DNA of 64,000 nucleotides from Megasphaera paucivorans (GTDB taxonomy: Bacteria > Bacillota > Negativicutes > Veillonellales > Megasphaeraceae): NCBI RefSeq assembly GCF_900103535.1, contig NZ_FNHQ01000001.1, positions 187,769 to 251,768 of the forward strand, written 5' to 3'. The notes under the pieces are model-generated. The model did not search any database. It was given only the letters and a program-made list of their open reading frames with translations, and had not been told where the DNA came from. Positions 33,694 to 41,862 of this stretch are shown piece after piece; the stretch's first letter is position 1, and every line of letters starts with the position of its first letter. Position numbers and translations under genes: made by a program.

Positions 33694-33825
33694 CAGAAAA
33701 ACCTCACCATGCTATCAACATGATGAGGGGAAAACGCAATCGCACCACTCGCTAAAATGGGCTGATTACTTCCTAAGTATATCATATCAGCCCTTTATTT
33801 CACATACTCAAAGGAGCTGATTTTT
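33694..33825 (+). promoter_or_regulatory. Structured leader of integrase P1
   Basis: After a first hairpin (CCTCACCATG with CATGATGAGG, 33702-33728) follows the conserved stretch GGGGAAAACGCAATCGCACC, then GGGCTGAT (33759-33766) pairing with ATCAGCCC (33786-33793) and a T-rich end. The Shine-Dalgarno region contains GCTGAT (33816-33821), which could pair with the same ATCAGC arm. A very similar leader precedes the second integrase at 44190-44317, with a different first hairpin. Confidence 0.6.
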
Positions 33826-35061
33826 ATGATAACTCAAAAAAGTGGAAAATATTATGTTATCATCAATTACAAAAGTATTTCAGGTAAATGGAAAAAAAAA
33901 TGGTATCAAGCCGGAACAGGAATTCGAGAAGCAGAACGCCTTGAACATAGATTAATCGTAGCTCGTGATAGTGGAGAATCAATTTTAGACAGAAATACTG
34001 CTCCCACGATACACGAATTTTTAGATCAATGGTTGGATACATCTATAAAACCACCATCACATGCACTAGGAACCTATGAAAATTATAAATATTGCTGCAC
34101 CAAAATCAATAAATATATCGGAAATGTTCGAATTGATAATTTAAAAGCTTTTGCTTTAACAAAGATGTACAAGAAAATGATGAATGATGGCCTATCTGCA
34201 TCATCTGTTCGTATTATTTATAGAGTGCTGAGAACTGCATTAAATAAAGCCGTTAAATGGGACATTATATTCAAAAATCCAGTACTTTCTTCCGATGCAC
34301 CAAAAAACACCGAATCACCAGCTCAGGCTTATGATCAAAATCAGGCTATCTTATTATTGCGCCAATCTGAAAAAATGGGGATTTTATATAATCTAATTAT
34401 TTCATTAGGAATGTTATGTGGGCTTCGAGGCTCAGAATCCTGTGGACTTCGTTGGCAAGATTATGATAAAAACGCAGAAAAACTTTTTATTCGACACAAC
34501 CTTTGCCGACGAGACATGACCGGTTTTGATACTACTGCATACGAATATTGTGAAAAGGCAGGTAAAAGCTGGCATGTGCTCGATACAGTTAAAACAAAAG
34601 CCTCAGAGAACACCATTAAATTACCAGAATATGTATGTGAATTATTAGATAAACGAAAATTGCAATATGAGACATATCACCTAAAACTCGGACAGGCTTA
34701 TCATGATGACAATTTCATTTTATCAAATGATATAGGTATCCCATATGACGTTCATTATATCTACTTTGTCGTACATAAAGTAATTAACACCTATAATAAT
34801 GCTCACCCAGATGACCTCCTACCTGTCATTCGTGCTCATGATCTCCGCCATACCGCTGCTACATTATTACTTGAATCTAATATTGACATAAAATATGTTA
34901 GCCGACAATTACGCCATTCATCCACTACGATAACACAAAATTTATATCAACATGTTACTGACAGAATGGCATCCATTACCGCAGATGCCATGGAAAAAAT
35001 TGCACGACCAGAAAAAAAAGATGCTAATCTTTCTACCGCAGTTTCTACCGCAAACCATTAA
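33826..35061 (+). CDS. int: Tyrosine-family phage integrase (411 aa)
   Basis: N-terminal arm-binding region (KYYVIINYKSISGKWKKKW), core-binding helices, and the catalytic domain: R201 in GLRGSE, H338 and R341 in HDLRHT, H364 in RHSS and nucleophile Y374 in LYQHV. All catalytic residues are present. It lies 98 bases upstream of the tRNA-Lys att fragment, consistent with integration at that tRNA. Ribosome binding site AAGGAG. Confidence 0.95.
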   Translation: MITQKSGKYYVIINYKSISGKWKKKWYQAGTGIREAERLEHRLIVARDSGESILDRNTAPTIHEFLDQWLDTSIKPPSHALGTYENYKYCCTKINKYIGNVRIDNLKAFALTKMYKKMMNDGLSASSVRIIYRVLRTALNKAVKWDIIFKNPVLSSDAPKNTESPAQAYDQNQAILLLRQSEKMGILYNLIISLGMLCGLRGSESCGLRWQDYDKNAEKLFIRHNLCRRDMTGFDTTAYEYCEKAGKSWHVLDTVKTKASENTIKLPEYVCELLDKRKLQYETYHLKLGQAYHDDNFILSNDIGIPYDVHYIYFVVHKVINTYNNAHPDDLLPVIRAHDLRHTAATLLLESNIDIKYVSRQLRHSSTTITQNLYQHVTDRMASITADAMEKIARPEKKDANLSTAVSTANH

Positions 35062-35158
35062 AACGCGCATTTGACAACCATCTCATATAATTAAAGAAAT
35101 GCGTCAACCATGCACTATAAGAGACACACACGAACACAAAAAAACAGCCTCTGCTTTG

Positions 35159-35203
35159 CTCTTAATCAGGGTGTCCAGGGTTCGAGCCCCTGGTGGTCCA
35201 CCA
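35159..35203 (+). repeat. tRNA-Lys (CTT) 3' fragment, prophage attachment site
   Basis: From the anticodon loop CTCTTAA to CCA, this matches the 3' part of a tRNA-Lys(CTT): T arm CAGGG-TTCGAGC-CCCTG and acceptor GTGGTCC with ACCA. The sequence just upstream cannot form the 5' half or pair with the anticodon stem. It is therefore an att core left by integration into a tRNA-Lys gene, whose intact copy should lie at the other end of the prophage, outside the window. Confidence 0.85.
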
Positions 35204-35218
35204 TAAAAAGTATGATAA

Positions 35219-35249
35219 CCATGCCGTTTGCGCGGCATGGTTGTTTTTG
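35219..35249 (+). terminator. Terminator downstream of att
   Basis: CATGCCG pairs with CGGCATG, followed by GTTGTTTTT. It lies just after the tRNA 3' end and may be the original tRNA-Lys terminator or the one of the second prophage. Confidence 0.7.
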
Positions 35250-35315
35250 TATATACGGGAAAAAACAGCTCATCTACACCCTTATCTACACCTTTTGTAA
35301 ATTTTTTGCATTATG

Positions 35316-35347
35316 CACAAAAAAGGTCCTATTTAAAATAGGGCCTT
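35316..35347 (-). terminator. Intrinsic terminator after the methyltransferase gene
   Basis: Reading leftward, AAGGCCCTATTT and AAATAGGACCTT form a long stem (one G-T pair), followed by TTTTT. It lies directly downstream of the methyltransferase stop codon. Confidence 0.8.
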
Positions 35348-35351
35348 TTAG

Positions 35352-36083
35352 CTATATAGCATTCATTATTCTTTTCTCAGCAATATCATAATATACTTCA
35401 GTCTTCTCAAATCCAATATATTGCCGGTTATGTTTCTTGGCTGCCACGCACGTCGTACCGCTTCCCGCAAATGGATCTAAAATAACTGACCTTTCCGGAA
35501 CAATTTGTACCAGTTCTTCCATGAGTGGTGTCGGCTTTCCGGTCAAATGGAACTTATCTTTTTGTTTTACTGGAAAATTAAAGCAGCCGGGATACGGTCC
35601 TGCATGTTGAGCTTTAGGACACTTTCCATTCGTGCCCCATACAATGTATTCACATTGATGTCGAAAATAGCCTTTGTGCGGGGCTCTCGCCCCAAGTCCT
35701 TTATTCCATGCTACAATACCACGCCATATCAAGCCGCCCATTTGCAGCGCATCTGAAGCCGTCGGCATTTGTCGCCAATCAGTAAACATAAGAAAATACC
35801 CACCCGGCTTAAGAATCCGCTGACAATCCGTAATCCATAATATACACCAATGCAGCCATGAACGTTGATCCATGGTATCACCAACAAAATCCGGACGATG
35901 GACAATTTTATTATCTGATTGTTCATATTTGCTGGACGGACTTTGTGCCCGTACATTTGCAGTTTGTCCACCACTACAGTATGGCGGATCTGTAATAACT
36001 GCATCCACGGAATTATCTTCAAGCTGCTGTAACAATTCGATGGAATCACCGCATATAATTTGATTTAAAAATTTCTCGTTCGT
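35352..36083 (-). CDS. DNA methyltransferase, N6A/N4C beta class, start codon likely ACG (243 aa)
   Basis: Motif IV DPPY (in AVITDPPYCSGGQ, about residue 32) comes before motif I FAGSGTT (about residue 210), the beta-class order. The N-terminal family segment NQIICGDSIELLQQL lies upstream of the only usable TTG (36033-36035). In the full frame the first codon after the stop TAA is ACG (36081-36083), with GAGGTGG nine bases upstream, so an ATG seems to have mutated to ACG or ACG is used. A strong promoter (36127-36155) precedes it. It is probably an orphan methyltransferase protecting the phage genome. Confidence 0.85.
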   Translation of the reverse strand, partial: TNEKFLNQIICGDSIELLQQLEDNSVDAVITDPPYCSGGQTANVRAQSPSSKYEQSDNKIVHRPDFVGDTMDQRSWLHWCILWITDCQRILKPGGYFLMFTDWRQMPTASDALQMGGLIWRGIVAWNKGLGARAPHKGYFRHQCEYIVWGTNGKCPKAQHAGPYPGCFNFPVKQKDKFHLTGKPTPLMEELVQIVPERSVILDPFAGSGTTCVAAKKHNRQYIGFEKTEVYYDIAEKRIMNAI

Positions 36084-36126
36084 TTACAACCACCTCATAA
36101 TAATAGATTCTGACTAGTCTAGTATT

Positions 36127-36155
36127 AGTATAACATGATAGTAATTACAATACAA
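36127..36155 (-). promoter_or_regulatory. Promoter of the methyltransferase
   Basis: On the minus strand TTGTAT (36155-36150) and TATACT (36132-36127) are separated by exactly 17 bases. It lies between the STAND gene and the methyltransferase, so the latter can be transcribed alone. Confidence 0.65.
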
Positions 36156-36199
36156 ACATTTGTTCTTATTTTAAAAAGTGTATTAGGATATTCTTTCTA

Positions 36200-39100
36200 T
36201 TATATTTTTTCTTTCTGTAAAGAAGACATTAATAAGTTTGTTTTTGTGTGTTTTCCTAAAAAAAATTTGTCTATTATTTGTTGACGTTTAGTATATGACA
36301 ATTGTGGATTACACATCAAATGTTTTCGTGCGATAAGTCCCACTATATAATAAGCTTTAACATCAAAATTTTTGATTACCTTTTCCGCCTCTTTTATAAA
36401 TTTTTCAGTATCTCCTAAATTTTCAACTATCATTAATCTTTCTATATTTTTATTCAGTTCTTTATATTCTTTTGTTAACAAAAGTTCAATTGTTCTTTGA
36501 CTTGTACAAAGTTCAGAAAAATGATCATATGTATTCAATATCATTGAGAGTCCAAATTGAGAAAACATTTCACGTATATCTTCTTCATTATATAAAACAC
36601 CTTCTTTTTTCTCAATCTTTTTTTTCTTAATAATTTTTAATAATTTCTCACATATTATATCAATTTGTTCATCAATAGGTTCTAACATAGCAAATACAAT
36701 TTTATGTGGATATGAATAAATCAATTCAACTAAATGTTTTTTTTGCTCAAGTAGGATGCTACTATTAAAAGCAGGTAAAGCTTTACATATCATTTCCGTA
36801 TATTTAATAGCTCTAATAAGTCTGTAGGGATATTCATCAATATCTTTTTCATTATATTCAAATAATCCTTTTGCCTCAATAGTACAATCCTGATATTTTC
36901 TTTCTTCAGCAATCTCTTGGTTTTGTTTCATATTGTCATGATCTTTTGGCGTTGGAGTTGTTATTCGATCAAACTTACGCTGTTTTAAAAATGATATATT
37001 GCTTTCATTTAAATTAAATTCCTTCCATGGATAAAGAAGTTCGCCAGCATATTGAGCAATTAACATTACAATTTTTGTATTACCTGACAAATACGAAATA
37101 AATAAAATAATATCTGAATTAATACCAAAGCAAATATTTTTAAGCGCATATTGTATCAATAAATTACCTGTAGACTTATCGTCTTGTAAAACTCTTAAAA
37201 GATGCTTAGCTATAAAATATGCTAAATAATTTTTATTTACAAAATAAATTGAACAATCCTCCGTGTTTTTAAACAATTTTGCTTGTTCACCAATTTTTAA
37301 TATCTGTGCTAAATATACATTCATGCCATAGAGTGCATTATATTTGTCAACAATATCTCGTACTTCCTCTTGCTTTAAAATGTCTTTGCGGTGTTCATAC
37401 ATATATCCTGCTATTTTTTCAAACACGATAAAATCCTGATTAATATCAGCATCTTTAGATACTCTCATAATAGAAGTATGTAATTCATATTCAAATATTT
37501 GACTAAAAATTGCCTCCCCTTTTGTATAGTCACAATAATGTTCTTTAGTAAAGTAATCTGTATATCTAATAATAAATCCAGGATTTAATGAAAACAAATT
37601 ACTATTATTATAAACCAATCTATCAATTAGCTTATTTACCCCGTCTGCATCTTCACTAGTATATGTACTATTAAGTAAACATATTTTTTTCACAAGTTGA
37701 CTACGTTTTTCTGCAAAAAAAGGTTTTATTCTTAATTCTTCAAAATAATCAGCTTTAACAATTTCGTTTTCAACTAATTCTACAATATTTTTTCGTTCTT
37801 CATTTGCACTAAAAATAATAAAATCAAAATTAACTTCAATTACTTTTTGCAATTGTTTTTTATTTTCTTCTTTTAATTGTTCCCATCCATCAACAATTAA
37901 AACTTTTTTATTTTTTTCTGTTTGTTGATATTTTTCAAATAAAATAGAGTTATCACCATATTGATCCTCAAATAATCGTCTAATAAAATTTTTTGAATTA
38001 ATTTTAGTTGCAGAATCAATAAAAAGAAACAATGGCAACTTATCCTTGGTCATAACCAAATACAGATACTTAAGAAGAGTTGATTTTCCAGAATTAGATT
38101 CTCCTAAAATTAATATTTTCTTTTTCTGATCAATATATTCAAGTAACGCTTCACCCGTTTTTATTTCTTCATATTTACCAAATTCATTTTTATGTTCGCT
38201 AATTAACTTAGGAAAAACAAAATATTGCGTAAAATCTTTTGAATAGTAATAAATATCTTCCTTCATTGTCTTAACATAACTTTGCAATGGATTTAATTTT
38301 CTAGTTTTACTTAGAAGATTTTTATTTTCTATTACCAGTTCATGTATAAATATTTTTTCTCTATAATTCCAATTAAATATATAGCCACAAAAAGTATTAT
38401 CATCTGTATTAATGATAATACTATTAAATGAATCAGAAAAATTTAATTCAGAAAAATTCATTGCTCCTGCACACGATATCCAAGTCTCAAAACTTTCCTT
38501 ATTTGAAATAGCTTTTGTATCGGCATAATGGTCATGACCTAATAATAGTATTTCCGAATTACTCAGAATTGAATGTTCTAAATTGGATTTATATCTAGGA
38601 TTAAACCATTCCCATCCATGATGCATTATTGTTATACATAAATTTGCCTCATCATCCTTATCTAAAACGTTCATTTTATCTTGAGGAAAATAATGTAATT
38701 CCTTATCATCAGGATTAAGTGTAGAAAACAAAGCCGTATTAATCAAATTAAATTGTATACAATAATCCTTATATCTACAAAAGCGTTTATCAATAATCTT
38801 ATCATTAGGTTTTTTAAAATTCGCATGAGAATAAGTATAAAAATTATCAAGTAATTTTATTTCATTTTCAACAATTGATTCTATACAATTTTTATCATAA
38901 TAACCCTGTATAATAATATTATCTCTTACTTCTTTCGTTAAAGTTAAATCGTGATTTCCAGGTACAATTAACATATCAATAAATTTTTGATTATTTTTTT
39001 TTTTTATTCCCGCAATTATTTTTCCTATCACATATCGAGATTTCTTATATTCAGTAATTTCACCTGAATATGCTAAATCTCCAGAAAAAGCAATAATATA

Positions 39101-39217
39101 TTTATCGATATGACTCAATACATTTAGAGAATTTAAAAATTTTTCTATCTTTTCATTTATAATTTGATCTTTATCATTAACATGAAAATCACTAATATGA
39201 ACAATCGCCAATTTCAT
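36200..39217 (-). CDS. Metallophosphoesterase-STAND/NACHT-like NTPase, probable defence protein (1005 aa)
   Basis: Residues 1-300 are a calcineurin-like phosphoesterase with all metal-binding motifs: HISDFH (7-12), SGDLAYSG (45-52), PGNHD (86-90), MHHGW (198-202) and GHDH (227-230). Residues about 355-560 are a P-loop NTPase with Walker A GESNSGKST (372-380) and Walker B VLIVDGWE (439-446), in the style of NACHT/STAND proteins. The last 450 residues are helical and probably the sensor arm. Such effector-STAND fusions are known antiphage proteins that oligomerise on sensing phage. Start ATG 39217 has AAGGGGAG upstream; an earlier in-frame start is weaker. Base composition is much more AT-rich than its neighbours, suggesting transfer. 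Target of the esterase is unknown. Confidence 0.85.
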   Translation of the reverse strand: MKLAIVHISDFHVNDKDQIINEKIEKFLNSLNVLSHIDKYIIAFSGDLAYSGEITEYKKSRYVIGKIIAGIKKKNNQKFIDMLIVPGNHDLTLTKEVRDNIIIQGYYDKNCIESIVENEIKLLDNFYTYSHANFKKPNDKIIDKRFCRYKDYCIQFNLINTALFSTLNPDDKELHYFPQDKMNVLDKDDEANLCITIMHHGWEWFNPRYKSNLEHSILSNSEILLLGHDHYADTKAISNKESFETWISCAGAMNFSELNFSDSFNSIIINTDDNTFCGYIFNWNYREKIFIHELVIENKNLLSKTRKLNPLQSYVKTMKEDIYYYSKDFTQYFVFPKLISEHKNEFGKYEEIKTGEALLEYIDQKKKILILGESNSGKSTLLKYLYLVMTKDKLPLFLFIDSATKINSKNFIRRLFEDQYGDNSILFEKYQQTEKNKKVLIVDGWEQLKEENKKQLQKVIEVNFDFIIFSANEERKNIVELVENEIVKADYFEELRIKPFFAEKRSQLVKKICLLNSTYTSEDADGVNKLIDRLVYNNSNLFSLNPGFIIRYTDYFTKEHYCDYTKGEAIFSQIFEYELHTSIMRVSKDADINQDFIVFEKIAGYMYEHRKDILKQEEVRDIVDKYNALYGMNVYLAQILKIGEQAKLFKNTEDCSIYFVNKNYLAYFIAKHLLRVLQDDKSTGNLLIQYALKNICFGINSDIILFISYLSGNTKIVMLIAQYAGELLYPWKEFNLNESNISFLKQRKFDRITTPTPKDHDNMKQNQEIAEERKYQDCTIEAKGLFEYNEKDIDEYPYRLIRAIKYTEMICKALPAFNSSILLEQKKHLVELIYSYPHKIVFAMLEPIDEQIDIICEKLLKIIKKKKIEKKEGVLYNEEDIREMFSQFGLSMILNTYDHFSELCTSQRTIELLLTKEYKELNKNIERLMIVENLGDTEKFIKEAEKVIKNFDVKAYYIVGLIARKHLMCNPQLSYTKRQQIIDKFFLGKHTKTNLLMSSLQKEKI

Positions 39218-39541
39218 ATTCAAACTCCCCTTCACGCTAAATTTAACAAAATTTTATCAAACTAAAAACATACAATATAATTTAAAATTATTATACACTT
39301 CTTAATAAAAATAAAAAAGAGCTTCTATCTAAAAGTAAGTACTCAATATATTATCACTTATACACCGTATGTAATAATTTTCATTTTAAAACAAATGTTC
39401 CACATTATAACTCATCCAATAACCTATTGGCCATGTTACAAATTGAATTCGTATAATTCCACAAAAATAAACCCCGGAACTCTCCGGGGTTTATAAAACA
39501 GTAAATTTTTTTGATATATGAAATGCTATCTAGAATTTTTC
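39218..39541. other. Intergenic region with terminator
   Basis: About 320 bases, AT-rich. A hairpin AAACCCCGGA with TCCGGGGTTT lies at 39469-39492 and serves as terminator of the lysis cassette on the minus strand (followed leftward by A/T-rich sequence). The right part of 39240-39330 probably holds the STAND gene promoter. No reading frame of convincing character was found. Confidence 0.5.
39467..39494. terminator. Terminator hairpin after lysis cassette
   Basis: A ten-pair perfect stem (AAACCCCGGA/TCCGGGGTTT) with T-rich bases on the left side for leftward transcripts. It separates lysis genes from the STAND gene. Confidence 0.7.
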
Positions 39542-40027
39542 TTATACTAATTTATCATGTATCACAACACCCACCAAGATACCGCATCCGGCAGCCCACA
39601 TATCACGCTGCCGCTGCAAAACACTAATTTTATGTTCCAGTCCCTTGATTTGCTTGGTCAACGTTTGCGATAATACTTCGTTCTGCTGCAATGCCTGCTC
39701 GGCCTGATTCAACGAGATTGTTGCATTCGCCAATTGTGTCTTGATTAGATTGAACTGACTCTTGCAATCGGTCAGCTGACTGTTGAGCGTCATCAACGTC
39801 TGTTCCTGCCCTGTCGAGTTCTGACTGAGCAGATTTAATTTGGTCTGCAGCGTTGTCAACGTCATGTCCTGCTGATTTATCGTTTCTTTCAATTTGTTCC
39901 ACTGTGTCAATTGCACTACGACCGTCTGCGGTTCCTGCACTGTTGTAGTGTCGGTACAATAACCAGCCACCGGAAGCGACAAGAACAACAAGCAACACAG
40001 CAATAATCCAAGTTTTTTTATCCACAT
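39542..40027 (-). CDS. Exported coiled-coil protein, candidate o-spanin/spanin subunit (161 aa)
   Basis: Signal peptide KKLGLLLCCLLFLSLPVAGYC, then an extended hydrophilic coiled coil (TLQTKLNLLSQ...QTLMTLNSQLTD), ending with a hydrophobic helix (MWAAGCGILVGVVIHDKLV). A canonical lipobox is not obvious. It overlaps completely, in another frame, with the next gene, the layout of Rz/Rz1 spanin pairs used to fuse inner and outer membranes. Its ATG is 2 bases upstream of the GTG of that gene. Confidence 0.6.
   Translation of the reverse strand: MWIKKLGLLLCCLLFLSLPVAGYCTDTTTVQEPQTVVVQLTQWNKLKETINQQDMTLTTLQTKLNLLSQNSTGQEQTLMTLNSQLTDCKSQFNLIKTQLANATISLNQAEQALQQNEVLSQTLTKQIKGLEHKISVLQRQRDMWAAGCGILVGVVIHDKLV
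39630..40025 (-). CDS. Inner-membrane-anchored coiled-coil protein, candidate i-spanin (131 aa)
   Basis: Starts at GTG 40023-40025, two bases after the ATG of the overlapping gene. N-terminal transmembrane segment WIIAVLLVVLVASGGWLLY followed by a long hydrophilic helical part (DNAADQIKSAQSELDRAGTD). This is the i-spanin architecture. The whole gene lies inside the other frame, so one of the two could be a by-product, but both look protein-like. Confidence 0.55.
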   Translation of the reverse strand: MDKKTWIIAVLLVVLVASGGWLLYRHYNSAGTADGRSAIDTVEQIERNDKSAGHDVDNAADQIKSAQSELDRAGTDVDDAQQSADRLQESVQSNQDTIGECNNLVESGRAGIAAERSIIANVDQANQGTGT

Positions 40028-40061
40028 TAGATTACCTCCTTAATATAATTATTGATCATTT

Positions 40062-40310
40062 TTATTGAACTGTAAAATTGTTACATTTTTTATATACATC
40101 GACGTATGTTTCGTTTTTATCCCCATTATGCGTGATTTCATAATACATAGTACCTTTCATAAGGTCTACTATTGCCAATGCCTTCCAATTCTGCAATGTT
40201 TTACAAAACCATACTATATGTACGTGGTCTGTGCCAACTGGTTTATCTCCTGGAACTTTACCATACTCATTGAAATAATCGGCTATAATTTGTTTTGCTT
40301 TTTCCTGCAT
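40062..40310 (-). CDS. DUF6275 phage protein (82 aa)
   Basis: Begins MQEKAKQIIADYFNEYGKVP and continues VHIVWFCKTLQNWKALAIVDL and YYEITHNGDKNETYVDVYKK, the pattern of DUF6275 phage proteins. ATG 40308-40310 follows AAGGAGGTGATATGT. Located in the lysis cassette. Function is unknown. Confidence 0.75.
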   Translation of the reverse strand: MQEKAKQIIADYFNEYGKVPGDKPVGTDHVHIVWFCKTLQNWKALAIVDLMKGTMYYEITHNGDKNETYVDVYKKCNNFTVQ

Positions 40311-40323
40311 ACATATCACCTCC

Positions 40324-40671
40324 TTAGAAAAAGAACAGCCGATAAATAATAGCACCGATCCCTATAATCTCAATTCCGTTTACCATGATGTTCCCATACT
40401 TTTCACGGAAAGACGTTTCCGCCGTAACAATTTGGGTTTCCGTTTCCTTGGCTTCTGTCTCGATTTGAGCAGTCAAGGATTTTTCTTTTTCTTCCAGCGA
40501 TGCAATTTCATCCTTGAACAGCGTTTCCCCGGCTGCAATCAATTCATCTTTTTTGGCCCGAACCGTAGCCAAATCCTGTTCTACTGTAGTGTTAGTTGCT
40601 GGCGTATCCTGTACAGTTGCTTCCGGTATTGCTGCATCTATTGTCTGTACTGCATTTACTTCTTCTAACAT
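40324..40671 (-). CDS. Coiled-coil protein with C-terminal membrane segment (115 aa)
   Basis: An acidic helical protein (VRAKKDELIAAGETLFKDEIASL) ending in a short hydrophobic stretch (IEIIGIGAIIYRLFFF). Position between endolysin and DUF6275 suggests a tail-end or lysis-associated role. Family not recognised. Confidence 0.5.
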   Translation of the reverse strand: MLEEVNAVQTIDAAIPEATVQDTPATNTTVEQDLATVRAKKDELIAAGETLFKDEIASLEEKEKSLTAQIETEAKETETQIVTAETSFREKYGNIMVNGIEIIGIGAIIYRLFFF

Positions 40672-40702
40672 AATTATTACCTCCTAATTGTTAACCATAA
40701 AA

Positions 40703-41293
40703 TTATTCAGGCATATCATTCCATTGATCCGTATCAACATTCACTCCGTCAATATTCCCATTTTCACTATCCTGCCATGCTGCCATGTGCTTGTTCGGAT
40801 ATTGAGATGGAAAATCACATTGCGATACTCCATATTCTGCAATCCAATAGGGAACGTAGTCCGCTAATAAGTTTGGATTGATTGCATTGGTTGCATCACC
40901 AAATTTACCATCACTGGCATACACACCACACTTCAACCCTGCGTTATTGACGGTACAAATAAACGCACTGCATAATGCCGTAGTATCTACGCCATCTGCA
41001 AAGCATTCGTCAGCTTCAATATCGTACCATATACCTAAAGGAGGCACACGGCCACATAAATAACTAAGCAAGTCGTTTGCTTCCTGCTCTGCTTTATCTG
41101 GTGTCGTAGCATGGGTAAACAGATATACGCCCCAAGGTAAGCTTTCGTTTTCTACATCCTGCAAGAATGTTTCAAAGTCAGCATCTTCCTGCTGCCCTTC
41201 TTCAATTTTGATGACAACGCCATCTACACCGTTATTTCGTAAATCGTCAAAATTAAGACCTTCCTGCCAATCAGATATGTCAATTACGTTCAT
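40703..41293 (-). CDS. Endolysin, GH25 lysozyme (196 aa)
   Basis: Starts MNVIDISDWQ, the GH25 opening with the catalytic Asp region, then IKIEEGQ, GVYLFTHA, IWYDIEADE (catalytic acid pair) and AAWQDS near the end. Shine-Dalgarno CTAGGAGATGA. It digests peptidoglycan during phage release and lacks a separate cell-wall-binding domain. Downstream of the holin-like gene in the same operon. Confidence 0.9.
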   Translation of the reverse strand: MNVIDISDWQEGLNFDDLRNNGVDGVVIKIEEGQQEDADFETFLQDVENESLPWGVYLFTHATTPDKAEQEANDLLSYLCGRVPPLGIWYDIEADECFADGVDTTALCSAFICTVNNAGLKCGVYASDGKFGDATNAINPNLLADYVPYWIAEYGVSQCDFPSQYPNKHMAAWQDSENGNIDGVNVDTDQWNDMPE

Positions 41294-41311
41294 GTAAATC
41301 ATCTCCTAGTT

Positions 41312-41593
41312 TCATTTATTATTACCTCCATTTTGTTGTTTTATATCCGGAAACACTCCCCTAGGACTATTAAGTGCCGAATTAATTAAATGGGTAAACA
41401 AACCGACAAGTCCCGCTCCCATAGCGGTAAGCCCTTGCCAACAACTATCAATAGGAAATTTCATACCGTATAACCCTTCTAACCAATATCCGACTGTCCA
41501 TGAAAACAACACATCAACCGCGCCAAAAACACCGATTACCATGCAAATATCAGCTATATTTTGGTGTATCCATCGTGCAAATTTAAGGAACAT
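41312..41593 (-). CDS. Holin-like membrane protein (93 aa)
   Basis: Two hydrophobic segments (about residues 14-36 and 47-69: ADICMVIGVFGAVDVLFSW; WQGLTAMGAGLVGLFTHLI) and a hydrophilic, Gln/Asn-rich tail. Position directly upstream of the endolysin identifies it as a holin candidate. Its start overlaps the end of the small upstream gene by ten bases. Confidence 0.75.
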   Translation of the reverse strand: MFLKFARWIHQNIADICMVIGVFGAVDVLFSWTVGYWLEGLYGMKFPIDSCWQGLTAMGAGLVGLFTHLINSALNSPRGVFPDIKQQNGGNNK

Positions 41594-41720
41594 GTAATCC
41601 CTCCCTCGGCGGCAACTCAGAAAGACGCATCATTTCTTTATATTTTTCTTCCATGACACTATTTTGTCCTAAGCTTTCATACTGGTTATACAAGTTTTTA
41701 AAATTAAGATGGGTATTCAT
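41583..41720 (-). CDS. Small phage protein (45 aa)
   Basis: MNTHLNFKNLYNQYESLGQN...LSELPPREGLHVP. Its stop overlaps the holin start, and it begins inside the end of the 33-aa gene, showing translational coupling. A XkdX-like or tail-chaperone-like partner is possible but not recognised. Confidence 0.45.
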   Translation of the reverse strand: MNTHLNFKNLYNQYESLGQNSVMEEKYKEMMRLSELPPREGLHVP

Positions 41721-41805
41721 ATTTAATGAGAAGCACAAGCGTAAGTTTGTCTACCTTACCATTTAGTTGTTTTAGCAACTGAATTGTTTGTTCATTTTCT
41801 TCCAT
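41704..41805 (-). CDS. Very small phage protein (33 aa)
   Basis: MEENEQTIQLLKQLNGKVDK followed by LTLVLLIKYEYPS; the first half is a helix, the second hydrophobic. ATG 41803-41805 is preceded by AGGAGGTGAGAGAAG. It overlaps the 45-aa gene. Confidence 0.4.
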   Translation of the reverse strand: MEENEQTIQLLKQLNGKVDKLTLVLLIKYEYPS

Positions 41806-41821
41806 CTTCTCTCACCTCCTC

Positions 41822-41862
41822 TTTACCCAAATATTACGCTTTAAGTGTAATATTTGGGTAAA
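41822..41862. promoter_or_regulatory. 16-bp arm inverted repeat at the end of the Cro-like gene
   Basis: TTTACCCAAATATTAC (41822-41837) and its exact reverse complement (41847-41862) enclose a nine-base loop. The loop-proximal arms contain the AGTGTAATAT unit that also appears in the immunity operators at 42060-42170. It may be both a terminator hairpin and an extra operator. Confidence 0.55.

Larger units (their letters stand above)
1..35203 (-). mobile_element. Prophage P1 (left end outside window), with internal metabolic island
   Basis: The order integrase, repressor, early replication, RinA-like activator, terminase, portal, scaffold, capsid, adaptors, tail is canonical for a temperate tailed phage, and no function occurs twice. 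Nearly all lytic genes lie on the minus strand. The right boundary is a tRNA-Lys 3' fragment next to the integrase; the left boundary is not in the window. The acyl-CoA dehydrogenase to sigma-54 activator block (about 13.9-20.8 kb) interrupts the module order between the late activator and small terminase. That one prophage carries the block, rather than two prophage pieces flanking chromosome, is inference. Confidence 0.75.

Noticed and set aside
35159..35203. Functional tRNA-Lys gene
   Set aside because: Only the 3' part from the anticodon loop exists; the sequence upstream cannot form the acceptor, D arm or anticodon stem.
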